The position numbers were made by a program, and so were the translations under genes. Of a stretch of DNA of 8,718 nt, positions 1 through 5,927 are shown in pieces (the first letter of the stretch is position 1; the number at the start of each line of letters is the position of its first letter). This DNA comes from Actinomycetes bacterium (GTDB lineage Bacteria; Actinomycetota; Actinomycetes; Actinomycetales; Demequinaceae): contig JAEYUX010000152.1 of the NCBI GenBank assembly GCA_023432235.1, forward strand, positions 1 to 8,718. Reading direction: 5' to 3'. The notes beneath the pieces were generated by a model. That model was given only the letters and a program-made list of their open reading frames with translations, did no database searches and was not told where the DNA came from.

Positions 1-414
1 GCCCTCGTATTTGGCCTGTCGATGGACTATCACGTGTTCCTGCTGAGCCGAATCCGCGAGCGCTACGACGCAACGGGCGACACCTCGGGGGCCATTGTCG
101 AGGGCCTCGCCCGAACGGGACCGCTCATCACCGGCGCCGCGCTCATCATGATTGGCGTCTTCGGTGGCTTTGCGGCGGCGTCGATTCCCGAGCTCGCGCA
201 ATGGGGCTTCGGGCTCGCCGCTGGCGTGCTCATCGACGCGACGATCATCCGCGTGCTGCTCGTGCCCGCTGCGATGCGCTGGATGGGGGATGCGAACTGG
301 TATTTGCCGCGCTGGCTTGGCTGGTTGCCGCACATCGACCACGGAGCGTCGGCGTCGTCGGTCGACGCCTCTCCAACAGACTCCGAGTCCCTACCCGAGC
401 CGGCACTCGCGTAG
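1..414 (+). CDS. MMPL-family transporter, C-terminal fragment (5' end outside the window)
   Basis: The frame is open from base 1 (ALVFGLS) and runs into MDYHVFLLSRIRE, giving 137 residues before a TAG. FGLSMDYxVFLLSRIRE is the hallmark of the last membrane bundle of MMPL/RND-type exporters (MmpL and YdfJ-like proteins). The Asp-Tyr pair lies in the helix used for proton relay. Two further hydrophobic segments follow (GPLITGAALIMIGVFGGFAA and a helix around AGVLIDATIIRVLLVPAAM), then the usual end (MGDANWYLPRWLGWLPHI) and a polar tail of about 30 residues. The protein would sit in the plasma membrane and export lipids, glycolipids or drugs using proton motive force; the substrate cannot be read from this end. 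The internal ATG at position 22 is not the true start. Family assignment is firm. Confidence 0.93.
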   Translation, partial: ALVFGLSMDYHVFLLSRIRERYDATGDTSGAIVEGLARTGPLITGAALIMIGVFGGFAAASIPELAQWGFGLAAGVLIDATIIRVLLVPAAMRWMGDANWYLPRWLGWLPHIDHGASASSVDASPTDSESLPEPALA

Positions 415-438
415 GAACTCGGCGCCTTCGGGCGGCCC

Positions 439-470
439 GCTGCCGGTGCCCTTGCGGGGGCGCCGGCAGC
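439..470 (+). terminator. GC-rich hairpin after the MMPL gene
   Basis: Arms 439-451 and 458-470 pair over 13 bp with a single G-U wobble, leaving a 6-nt loop (TTGCGG). The hairpin begins 25 bp past the MMPL stop. No T-run follows, as is common for actinobacterial intrinsic terminators. Role inferred from position and stem strength. Confidence 0.5.
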
Positions 471-486
471 GGCGTGTCGCGCCCGC

Positions 487-532
487 GAGCGGTTCGCAAC
501 TGTAGGAACCGGCACGAGCGGTTCGGAGCTGT
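487..532. repeat. Imperfect direct repeat upstream of the MFS gene
   Basis: GAGCGGTTCGCAACTGT (487-503) recurs as GAGCGGTTCGGAGCTGT (516-532), with 15 of 17 bases matching and a 29-bp offset (just under three helical turns). GTAGGAAC also appears twice nearby (411-418 and 502-509). The pair lies 70-115 bp before the MFS start, so it could be an operator, but nothing in the sequence identifies a regulator. Confidence 0.35.
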
Positions 533-585
533 GCGGTCAGCCGCCTTGTGACCTTGGCACTGTGAGGAATGCGGCCTGGCTGGCG

Positions 586-591
586 TACCGT
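586..591 (+). promoter_or_regulatory. Possible -10 element of the MFS gene
   Basis: TACCGT fits the actinobacterial -10 pattern TANNNT and lies 12 nt before the ATG at 604. No convincing -35 is found at 16-18 bp. The same hexamer precedes the gene at 2393. Speculative. Confidence 0.2.
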
Positions 592-603
592 TGACAACAA
601 CGA

Positions 604-1881
604 ATGAACAGAACCTTCTCCTCGCTCGCGATCGTCAACTACCGCCTCTGGTTTGCTGGCGCACTCGTGTCGAACATTGGCACCTGGATGCAGCGAGTCG
701 CACAGGACTGGTTGGTCCTCACTGTTCTCACCGACAACTCCTCAACCGCCGTCGGCATCACCACTGGTCTGCAATTCGCGCCGTTTCTGCTCCTCGGTCC
801 CTTCACGGGGCTTGTGGCGGACCGCGTCGACCACCGCAAACTCTTGCTTGCCACTCAAGCCGGGATGGGCGTGCTCGGCCTCGGACTTGGCGTGCTCGTC
901 CTCACCGACACCGCGCACCTCTTCCACGTCTACGCCTTCGCCTTGCTGCTCGGCATCGTGAGCGCCTTCGATGCGCCCGCCCGCCAGACCTTTGTGGGCG
1001 ACCTCGTCCCCCGCAGCCACCTTGCTAATGCGGTGGGCCTCAACTCCGCGTCCTTTAATGCCGCACGCCTCATCGGCCCCGGTCTTGCGGGACTGCTCAT
1101 CGCGTGGATCGGCTCCGGCTGGGTGTTCATGCTCAATGGCGCCACCTTCGCGGCCACCATCGCGGCGCTGATCCTCATGCGGGCGTCCGAATTTCACGAG
1201 CAACAGCGCGCACCCCGCACGCCCGGCATGGTGCTCGACGGCCTGCGATACGTGCGCAAGCGGCGCGACCTCATGGTGATCTTTGTTGTCATTGCCGTCG
1301 TATCGATGCTCGGTCTCAACTTCCAGCTGACGAGCGCGATCATGGCGCGCGTCGAGTTTGGTCGCGGGCCGGAGGAGTACGGCATCTTGGGCTCGATCCT
1401 CGCGATCGGTTCGCTCGCGGGCGCAGTGCTCGCGGCCCGGCGTACCAATCCGAGTGCGCGTCTTGTCGTTGTAGCAGCCGCCGGATTCGGTGTGTCAGCG
1501 GGGCTCATGGCGATCATGCCGACGTTCTGGGCCTACGCGATCTCGGGCATCCCCGTGGGATTCTTCGCTCTCACCATGCTCACCACGGCCAATGCCACCG
1601 TCCAGACAACAACGCCCGCGTACATGCGCGGGCGGGTGATGGCGCTTTACATGATGGTGATGATGGGCGCCACGCCCATCGGTTCACCGCTTGTTGGGTG
1701 GATTGGCGACCATTGGGGGCCGCGCATTGCTGTCGGTGTGGGCGCGGTATCCGCCGTAGGGGTGGCCATCGCGGTGGTGGTGCGCGCGGTGGTGCGCGGC
1801 CGTCTGGATGTCGCCTTCTCGCAGCGCCGCCCCTTCGTGAAGTTCACGTCACTTCCGGAAGTGCAATACCCCGACGCTTGA
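604..1881 (+). CDS. MFS transporter, EntS/MFS_3-like exporter
   Basis: A 425-residue major facilitator superfamily protein with about 12 hydrophobic segments, the usual family length. The start region NYRLWFAGALVSNIGTWMQR (residues 12-31), followed by VAQDWLVLTVLT, is characteristic of the MFS_3/EntS-like branch, so the ATG at 604 is preferred although no clear Shine-Dalgarno precedes it. Motif A of the 2-3 loop is seen as GLVADRVDHRK (69-79). DAPARQTFVGDLV (123-135) and SFNAARLIGPGLAGLL (150-165) are further signatures of this branch. It is a plasma-membrane proton-coupled exporter; relatives export siderophores such as enterobactin or give low-level drug efflux, and the substrate here is unknown. 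It is transcribed alone, between hairpins at 439-470 and 1903-1952. The last ~30 residues are a cytosolic tail (RRPFVKFTSLPEVQYPDA). Confidence 0.92.
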   Translation: MNRTFSSLAIVNYRLWFAGALVSNIGTWMQRVAQDWLVLTVLTDNSSTAVGITTGLQFAPFLLLGPFTGLVADRVDHRKLLLATQAGMGVLGLGLGVLVLTDTAHLFHVYAFALLLGIVSAFDAPARQTFVGDLVPRSHLANAVGLNSASFNAARLIGPGLAGLLIAWIGSGWVFMLNGATFAATIAALILMRASEFHEQQRAPRTPGMVLDGLRYVRKRRDLMVIFVVIAVVSMLGLNFQLTSAIMARVEFGRGPEEYGILGSILAIGSLAGAVLAARRTNPSARLVVVAAAGFGVSAGLMAIMPTFWAYAISGIPVGFFALTMLTTANATVQTTTPAYMRGRVMALYMMVMMGATPIGSPLVGWIGDHWGPRIAVGVGAVSAVGVAIAVVVRAVVRGRLDVAFSQRRPFVKFTSLPEVQYPDA

Positions 1882-1902
1882 GTCCCGCCCACACAGACGC
1901 CG

Positions 1903-1952
1903 ACGCCGACGCCGGGGCGCGTTCGGCATGGTCGGCGCCCCAGCGTCGGCGT
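1903..1952. terminator. Bidirectional hairpin terminator between convergent genes
   Basis: ACGCCGACG (1903-1911) pairs with CGTCGGCGT (1944-1952), and GGGGCGC (1914-1920) with GCGCCCC (1935-1941). That makes 16 bp of perfect pairing around one 2x2 internal mismatch, with a 14-nt loop. It sits between the MFS stop (1881, +) and the stop of the minus-strand gene (1976), so it can serve both. A GACGCC run extends the 5' arm as a short microrepeat. Confidence 0.7.
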
Positions 1953-1975
1953 GGATGTCTTATGAGCCGCGCGAA

Positions 1976-2200
1976 TTACGAGACGTGACGGTGTTCCGCG
2001 ACGTGCTCGTCAACCACCTCACGGTGGGAGGTGTGGCGGGCCTGGTTGTTGACCACAAGCGAGATGAGGATCGCGAGCGCTCCCGCGACCATGCAGATCC
2101 AGCCAACGGCAACAAGGTTGACGGCCTCAACGGAGGTGTTGATCGCGAAGGTCAAGATCGCCCCAACAACAATGAGGAAAATTCCGGAACCGATCGCCAT
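1976..2200 (-). CDS. Small two-helix membrane protein, DUF6458 type
   Basis: A 74-residue protein beginning MAIGSGIFLIVVGAILTFAI, with two membrane helices (about residues 5-21 and 29-50) joined by a short loop (NTSVEAVNLVAVGW). The tail is polar and His-rich (HTSHREVVDEHVAEHRHV). The start sequence and the VGWICMVAGALAILI segment match my memory of the actinobacterial DUF6458 family; its function is unknown. The start is secured by AGGAG six bases upstream of the ATG (2207-2211). It is monocistronic, divergent from the LOR gene at 2393 and convergent with the MFS gene. The His-rich tail might bind metal, but that is only a guess. Confidence 0.8.
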   Translation of the reverse strand: MAIGSGIFLIVVGAILTFAINTSVEAVNLVAVGWICMVAGALAILISLVVNNQARHTSHREVVDEHVAEHRHVS

Positions 2201-2206
2201 GATGTA

Positions 2207-2211
2207 CTCCT
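2207..2211 (-). promoter_or_regulatory. Shine-Dalgarno of the DUF6458-type gene
   Basis: AGGAG on the minus strand, separated from the ATG at 2200 by TACATC (6 nt). It is the clearest ribosome binding site in the window and fixes the start of that gene. Confidence 0.75.
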
Positions 2212-2380
2212 GTCATTCGGACCTATCTCGAGACTGTGGCCTCCTCCTCGCCACTGCTCCAGCCGCGTACTGCGGACGTAATAGGAACACCAATTCGATT
2301 CCCCCGCATTCCACACATTTCGAAACTCGCCCATATACCAGGTACGTTGCTAAGTGCGACGAGGAATGCGCCATTACCGC

Positions 2381-2386
2381 TACCGT
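2381..2386 (+). promoter_or_regulatory. Possible -10 element giving a leaderless LOR-gene transcript
   Basis: TACCGT (TANNNT) ends exactly 6 nt before the ATG at 2393, the spacing expected if transcription starts at the A of the start codon. No Shine-Dalgarno is present before that ATG, which agrees with leaderless translation. No good -35 is visible. Inference only. Confidence 0.25.
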
Positions 2387-2392
2387 CATTCC

Positions 2393-2953
2393 ATGACTGA
2401 GCACAACTTCCTTATCCGCCAGCGCTTCACGCTGGGTGTCAACCGCTACGAGATCTGGACCACGGACGCCGAATGGAACACGGTGTCGCTCCTGGGCTTC
2501 GCACAGCAGAAGCGCTTTGCGCTCAAGGAAGAGGTGAAGTTCTTCACCGACGATTCCAAGTCGCAGGTGCTCTTCTCCTTCAAGGCGCGCAACGTGCTCG
2601 ACATCCGGTCCGTCGTGGACGTCTTCGATGGCGCGGGCAACACCATCGGCTCCTTCCACAAGGACTGGAAGGCGTCGATGCTCAACTCGACGTGGATCAT
2701 CGAGCAGCCCGGCCAGCCCGAGGTGAAGGGCCAGGAAAAGTCGCCGGCGTACGCGATTCTGCGCCGCTTCACCAACTTCGACTTCATCCCGTATGACTTC
2801 CTCTTCAAGGCCGGCGAGCGGGACGTTGTTCTCGACATCACCCGCAAGTTCGGTCTGCGCGACACGTACCGCTGCACGGTCGAGGCTCCCGAGTACGACA
2901 CCCGCCTGCTCCAGGCCGTTGCCGTCGCGATGGACGCCCTCCAGAACCGCTAG
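2393..2953 (+). CDS. LURP-one-related (LOR/tubby-like fold) family protein
   Basis: The ATG at 2393 gives 186 residues, beginning MTEHNFLIRQRFTLGVNRYE; in-frame starts at 2354 (GTG) and 2366 (ATG) would add 13 or 9 residues that look non-coding. The repeating pattern is that of actinobacterial LOR/scramblase-like proteins: FLIRQRF..VNRYEIW (6-22), GFAQQKRFALKEEVKFFTDD (35-54), VLFSFKARNVLDI (59-71), IGSFHKDWKASMLNSTWII (85-103) and the end DTRLLQAVAVAMDALQNR (169-186). Alternating hydrophobic strands fit the 12-stranded barrel of the tubby C-terminal superfamily, but the central C-terminal helix is only weakly hydrophobic. There is no signal peptide, so the protein is probably cytosolic or peripheral at the membrane. 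Plant members are linked to defence and animal relatives are phospholipid scramblases; the bacterial role is unknown. It is followed at once by a strong terminator. Confidence 0.8.
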   Translation: MTEHNFLIRQRFTLGVNRYEIWTTDAEWNTVSLLGFAQQKRFALKEEVKFFTDDSKSQVLFSFKARNVLDIRSVVDVFDGAGNTIGSFHKDWKASMLNSTWIIEQPGQPEVKGQEKSPAYAILRRFTNFDFIPYDFLFKAGERDVVLDITRKFGLRDTYRCTVEAPEYDTRLLQAVAVAMDALQNR

Positions 2954-2961
2954 AACCACAC

Positions 2962-3000
2962 CCATCGCCCTCGACGTGAACGACACGTCGGGGGCGATGG
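2962..3000 (+). terminator. Intrinsic terminator after the LOR gene
   Basis: Arms 2962-2978 and 2984-3000 form a 17-bp stem with one G-U pair and a 5-nt loop (AACGA), starting 9 bp after the stop codon. There is no T-run downstream. It separates the LOR gene from the epimerase gene that starts at 3038. Confidence 0.8.
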
Positions 3001-3037
3001 TGCATTCCACCCCCGTCACATCCGCAACAATGGCCTC

Positions 3038-3952
3038 ATGAGGGACATCGTCGCGATCGAAAATGACCAGTGGCAGGTAGGGCTCGTTCCCGCCTCGGGA
3101 GGGTCGGTCGCATACGCGCGCGTGCGCATCGACGACCAGTGGGTGGATGTGCTCCGCCCGACGCCAACCGACAAGCTTGACGACGCCTGGGCCACCGCGT
3201 CGTTCCCGCTCGTTCCGTGGTCCAACCGCATCCGCGATGGCGTGTTCAGTTGGGCGGGCAAGCGTCACCAATTGCGCGTCAACTTCGCGGACGGCACTGC
3301 CATTCACGGCACGGGCCTCGAGTTCCCGTGGACCGTTGTCGAGCAAAGCGACACCGCCGTGACGCTTGAGTTTTCGTCGCGCCACGTGGTGGGCGTCAAC
3401 TGGCCGTGGGCATTCACCGCGCGCTTTGGTTATGAGCTCGACGGCGATCGATTCACGTGGCACATGGCCGTCACCAATGATGGCAACGAGACGTTCCCCG
3501 CCGGCCTTGGCCACCACCCCTACTTTGAGCGCAACCTCGGCGTGGGCGACGACGTGCAGCTTCAACTCAACTGCACCACGTACTACCCCGCGATCGGTTG
3601 CCTGCCCACGGGCGACCCGGAGCCGGTTGAGCCGCGCGTCGACTTCCGTCAGCTGCGTCCGCTCGGCGAGGAGTTCGTCGACGACTGCTTCACGGAGCGC
3701 ACCTCGTCCACCCTCGCCACCCTTGAGTACCCCGGCGCCTTGACCCTCGACTACGAGGCGGGCGCGCTCCTTGAGCACGCGGTGGTCTACATCCCCCAGG
3801 GTGAAACGTTCTTTGCGGTCGAGGCCGTCTCGAACGCGAACGATGGCTTCAACCGCGAAGCCGAGGGCGCCGCGGGCACCGGTGTGTTCTTGGTACAACC
3901 GGGCGAGACTCGCTCGAGCACCTTCACCCTTGTGGCCCAGCCGCACGCGTGA
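3038..3952 (+). CDS. Aldose 1-epimerase (mutarotase) family protein
   Basis: A 304-residue galactose-mutarotase-like protein that interconverts alpha and beta anomers of aldohexoses in the cytosol. The expected landmarks are present in order: PWSNRI with the substrate-binding Arg (60-65, R64), AIHGTGL with the first His (H90), GLGHHPYF with the second His (159/160), VDDCF with the sugar-binding Asp (214-218), and FAVEAVSNANDGFN, whose E262 fits the catalytic base. Length is normal for GalM relatives. The ATG at 3038 has no clear Shine-Dalgarno and is preceded by a tiny ATGGCCTCATGA overlap, so leaderless translation or another start signal is possible. No galactose-pathway gene is adjacent, and the exact sugar is unknown; hexose-6-phosphate mutarotase is an alternative within the fold. 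The stop lies 42 bp before the tRNA gene. Confidence 0.9.
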   Translation: MRDIVAIENDQWQVGLVPASGGSVAYARVRIDDQWVDVLRPTPTDKLDDAWATASFPLVPWSNRIRDGVFSWAGKRHQLRVNFADGTAIHGTGLEFPWTVVEQSDTAVTLEFSSRHVVGVNWPWAFTARFGYELDGDRFTWHMAVTNDGNETFPAGLGHHPYFERNLGVGDDVQLQLNCTTYYPAIGCLPTGDPEPVEPRVDFRQLRPLGEEFVDDCFTERTSSTLATLEYPGALTLDYEAGALLEHAVVYIPQGETFFAVEAVSNANDGFNREAEGAAGTGVFLVQPGETRSSTFTLVAQPHA

Positions 3953-3966
3953 TTGCGTCCGGCTAC

Positions 3967-3972
3967 TAAGAT
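3967..3972 (+). promoter_or_regulatory. Possible -10 element of tRNA-Gly
   Basis: TAAGAT (TANNNT) lies 22 bp before the mature 5' end of the tRNA, which would leave a leader of about 15 nt. No canonical -35 occurs 16-18 bp upstream; TTGCGT at 3953-3958 is too close. Confidence 0.35.
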
Positions 3973-3994
3973 GAAGTCGCGCCTGCGGGCGCGC

Positions 3995-4068
3995 GCGGGT
4001 GTAGTTCAATGGCAGAACTTCAGCTTCCCAAGCTGATAGCGCGGGTTCGATTCCCGTCACCCGCTCCA
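3995..4068 (+). tRNA. tRNA-Gly (anticodon CCC), CCA encoded
   Basis: It folds as a full cloverleaf. Acceptor stem GCGGGTG (3995-4001) pairs with CACCCGC (4058-4064). D-stem GTTC/GAAC is at 4004-4007 and 4015-4018. Anticodon stem TCAGC/GCTGA flanks loop TTCCCAA (4025-4031) with anticodon CCC at 4027-4029. A 4-nt variable loop follows, then T-stem GCGGG/CCCGT with loop TTCGATT (4046-4052). Discriminator T4065 is followed by an encoded CCA (4066-4068). It decodes GGG glycine codons, and a CCC isoacceptor is usual beside GCC and TCC forms in GC-rich genomes. No attachment-site duplication of the 3' end is visible in the window. Confidence 0.96.
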
Positions 4069-4118
4069 CGTTTTGGCCGACGCCGTTGTGCGTCGCGTGC
4101 ATTGCTCGCAGGGGGATT

Positions 4119-4132
4119 TGGTCGGCTGACCA
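4119..4132. other. Small palindrome upstream of the unknown gene
   Basis: TGGTC-GGCT-GACCA is a perfect 5-bp inverted repeat 40 bp before the GTG start at 4172. It could be an operator or a weak RNA hairpin after the tRNA. The 100-bp gap 4069-4171 holds nothing else clear. Confidence 0.25.
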
Positions 4133-4171
4133 CGAGAACTCTCCCCATTACACGGATGAGGTGTCTGGCAC

Positions 4172-4987
4172 GTGAATGGTGATCTCGCGAACACGATCGC
4201 TCTCGGTCTTCACGGCTCCGTGTGGTTGGCGTCGGGGACGGGTCGCGCGCCCGCGCTTGAGCGTTCCAACTCGACCTTTGGCTACGTCGACGTTGTCGAT
4301 TTTGCCTCAGCTACCGCGCGCGGGCGCAAGGCCAAGCCGGTCACTGGCACCGCCGCGTGGCTGAAGGGGTTGAAGAAGAGCGGAGCAAGTCGGCTGCGGC
4401 TCGTCGTGTTTGACAAGGCGCCGAGTGCTGAGCCGCCGCAGGTCGCGGTGGCGTATGAGGGCGGCGGTCAATGGGCGCTCCTCAGTGACGGCGACCTGCC
4501 CACATTGTGGGTGCCGTCGTGGACCTACGCGAACCCCCATCACCGCGACAATCGCGTGTGGAACATTCGGTACACGGGTCACGCGGTCGACACCTCCGTG
4601 ACCCCTCACTGGCCCGAGGTGACAGCGGCGACGGAGGCCTTGCGTCACCAGCTCGTCGGCGCCGCTGACTTTGCCCGAGCCAATGAACTTGCTTATTGGG
4701 CATCGTGGTTTGACGGCGCCCTGGCGCAGTTGGAGGCGGAGTCACCCGAGATCGCCTACCACCCGGATATCGCGCCCCGGGATGCGATCAGCGCCGAGGC
4801 GCACCGGCTCCTCGCAATGGCAGTGCAGGCATGGGTCTTTGGTGGCATGGGCACGTGGAATGACCTGTGGCTTGACGATGAAAGGGCCCAGGCCCGTTAC
4901 GACGAGGTGTCGAGCAGCCTGTATCGCGCCATTCTTTCCGCCTGCGTCGCTGCGACCAATGCTGACCTCACAGGGGCCGAGCGCTAG
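4172..4987 (+). CDS. Conserved hypothetical protein of unknown function
   Basis: 271 residues from a GTG start, with GAGG (4158-4161) 10 nt upstream; no other in-frame start is near. I do not recognise a named domain. The pattern resembles a conserved bacterial family I recall only by sequence: an N-terminal LHGSVWLASGT (13-23), a segment LRLVVFDKAP (76-85), a block WALLSDGDLPTLWVPSWTYA (101-120), WNIRYTG (130-136), and a helical C-terminal half with FGGMGTWNDLWLDD (223-236). There are no membrane helices and no signal peptide, so it is probably a soluble cytosolic protein. The short motif FGGMGTWND and the many conserved Trp residues are its most distinctive traits. It lies downstream of tRNA-Gly and converges on the crcB operon, so context gives no functional clue. 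The third-position GC pattern and length support a real gene. Confidence 0.85.
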   Translation: MNGDLANTIALGLHGSVWLASGTGRAPALERSNSTFGYVDVVDFASATARGRKAKPVTGTAAWLKGLKKSGASRLRLVVFDKAPSAEPPQVAVAYEGGGQWALLSDGDLPTLWVPSWTYANPHHRDNRVWNIRYTGHAVDTSVTPHWPEVTAATEALRHQLVGAADFARANELAYWASWFDGALAQLEAESPEIAYHPDIAPRDAISAEAHRLLAMAVQAWVFGGMGTWNDLWLDDERAQARYDEVSSSLYRAILSACVAATNADLTGAER

Positions 4988-4991
4988 GCGC

Positions 4992-5029
4992 GCTGCCACC
5001 TTTCCGGCGTGCTGCCACCTTCCCGGCGC
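4992..5029. repeat. 19-bp tandem duplication between convergent genes
   Basis: GCTGCCACCTTTCCGGCGT (4992-5010) is repeated directly as GCTGCCACCTTCCCGGCGC (5011-5029), with two differences. It fills the 53-bp gap between the unknown gene's stop and the crcB stop at 5041. No strong hairpin terminator is seen in this gap. Confidence 0.7.
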
Positions 5030-5040
5030 GCTGGCGCGAG

Positions 5041-5430
5041 TCAGATCGCGTATATGAGGCCGACGCCGGCCGCGGCTACCGCGGTACACGTCACGAGGGT
5101 GCCAAACGCGTTGATAAGGGCGGACCGCCAGGCGTCGCTCTGGACTAGGCGTACCGACTCGGCCATCGCCGTCGAGAACGTGGTGAAACCACCGCAGAAG
5201 CCGACCGCGATGATCGCGAACTGCGTGCCGTCCACTCCGCCAAGCCAGCCGTGAAAGAGCGCGCCGCCGGTCGCGCAACCGATAACGAACGAACCCGAGA
5301 CGTTCACCACGGCAGTGCCCCACGGGAACCTGTCGCCTGTGCGAGAACGGACGGCGGCGTCGGCCGCAAAGCGTGCGGCGGCACCCAGCCCGCCCGCTAG
5401 CGCGACCATCAACACCGCCCACACGCTCAT
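5041..5430 (-). CDS. crcB: CrcB/Fluc fluoride channel subunit (second of a pair)
   Basis: A 129-residue integral membrane protein with four helices (about 3-22, 38-58, 70-92, 103-127), the usual Fluc length. Family signatures are GGLGAAARF (13-21, R20), GTAVVNVSGSF with the pore Asn N43, and GFCGGFTTFST (77-87), which carries the Phe residues lining the fluoride path and contributes to the central sodium site. Fluc proteins work as antiparallel dimers that let fluoride leave the cell. Its ATG overlaps the stop of the upstream crcB by 4 nt (5427-5430), which implies translational coupling; a GAGGG lies 9 nt upstream. The two paralogues differ enough to suggest a heterodimer like that of other Gram-positive bacteria. 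Family call is firm. Confidence 0.95.
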   Translation of the reverse strand: MSVWAVLMVALAGGLGAAARFAADAAVRSRTGDRFPWGTAVVNVSGSFVIGCATGGALFHGWLGGVDGTQFAIIAVGFCGGFTTFSTAMAESVRLVQSDAWRSALINAFGTLVTCTAVAAAGVGLIYAI

Positions 5431-5924
5431 GACGCCCCGCCCTCGCTCGACCCCGCGTCACTCGACACCGCGTCACTCGACACCGCGTTGGCGTCGGGAT
5501 CTGTGGGAAGGAGCTGTGCGCGCCGGCGGTGCAGCCGCGCGGAGAGTGCGACGCCAACCGCGCACGCCGCGAAGCCAATGGTGACGCTGCCAAGCCCGTA
5601 TGCGGCGGCGTTGGCGATGTGCCCGTCAGCGAGCATGCGCTCCACCTCAATCGCGAGCGCGCTGAACGTGGTGAAGGCACCGAGAAATCCCGTCCCGAGG
5701 GTGAGGCGCACCCGCTGAGCGGTGCTGCCTTCCGCGCCGCGCCGCACGAGCGACTCAAGCAGCACACCGAGTGCAAAGGCACCCACAATGTTGACGGTGA
5801 AGGTCGCGACCGGCCAGCCCGCGGCGTCGGCGCATGCCTGCGCTACCCCAAAGCGCGCAAGGGTGCCGAGCGTGCCCCCCGCAGCAACGAGCGCGACGTG
5901 ACTCGCGTGCAGGCGGGTTCGCAT
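5427..5924 (-). CDS. crcB: CrcB/Fluc fluoride channel subunit (first of a pair) with extended C-terminal tail
   Basis: 165 residues with four membrane helices. GGTLGTLARF (16-25, R24), TFTVNIVGAF with the pore Asn N45, and GTGFLGAFTTFSA (77-89) match the Fluc family at the same places as its partner. The channel core ends near residue 130, so about 35 residues of cytosolic tail are extra: a basic stretch (RLHRRRAQ) and then an acidic Ser-Asp repeat (NAVSSDAVSSDAGSSEGG) produced by a 15-bp tandem repeat. The ATG at 5924 follows the stop of the septum-domain gene by 3 nt and has no Shine-Dalgarno of its own, so it likely depends on reinitiation. It acts with the next gene in fluoride export. 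No fluoride riboswitch is apparent ahead of the operon. Confidence 0.94.
   Translation of the reverse strand: MRTRLHASHVALVAAGGTLGTLARFGVAQACADAAGWPVATFTVNIVGAFALGVLLESLVRRGAEGSTAQRVRLTLGTGFLGAFTTFSALAIEVERMLADGHIANAAAYGLGSVTIGFAACAVGVALSARLHRRRAQLLPTDPDANAVSSDAVSSDAGSSEGGAS
5446..5490. repeat. 15-bp tandem repeat, three copies, inside crcB
   Basis: CTCGACCCCGCGTCA (5446-5460), CTCGACACCGCGTCA (5461-5475) and CTCGACACCGCGTTG (5476-5490) are consecutive. As a multiple of three it keeps frame and encodes a repeating Ser-Ser-Asp-Ala-Val-type unit in the C-terminal tail of the first CrcB subunit. Confidence 0.85.
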
Positions 5925-5927
5925 GGT

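Noticed and set aside
591..596. TTGACA as a -35 element of the MFS gene
   Set aside because: It lies only 8 nt before the ATG, so its -10 would fall inside the coding sequence; the family alignment supports the start at 604.
2991..3014. GGCGATGGTG resembling the start of a fluoride riboswitch
   Set aside because: The bases are the 3' arm of the LOR-gene terminator, the rest of the riboswitch fold is missing, and the next gene is a sugar epimerase rather than crcB.
2213..4102. Very long minus-strand open frame opposite the LOR, epimerase and tRNA genes
   Set aside because: It is the mirror of highly GC-biased plus-strand genes; it spans two terminators and a tRNA, and its translation matches no protein pattern.
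3995..4171. Integration site of a mobile island at tRNA-Gly
   Set aside because: No integrase gene and no repeated copy of the tRNA 3' end occur in the window, and flanking genes look chromosomal.
4742..5788. Long minus-strand open frame overlapping both crcB genes in another frame
   Set aside because: The crcB frames carry clear family motifs. This one is Arg/Ser-rich low-complexity shadow sequence.
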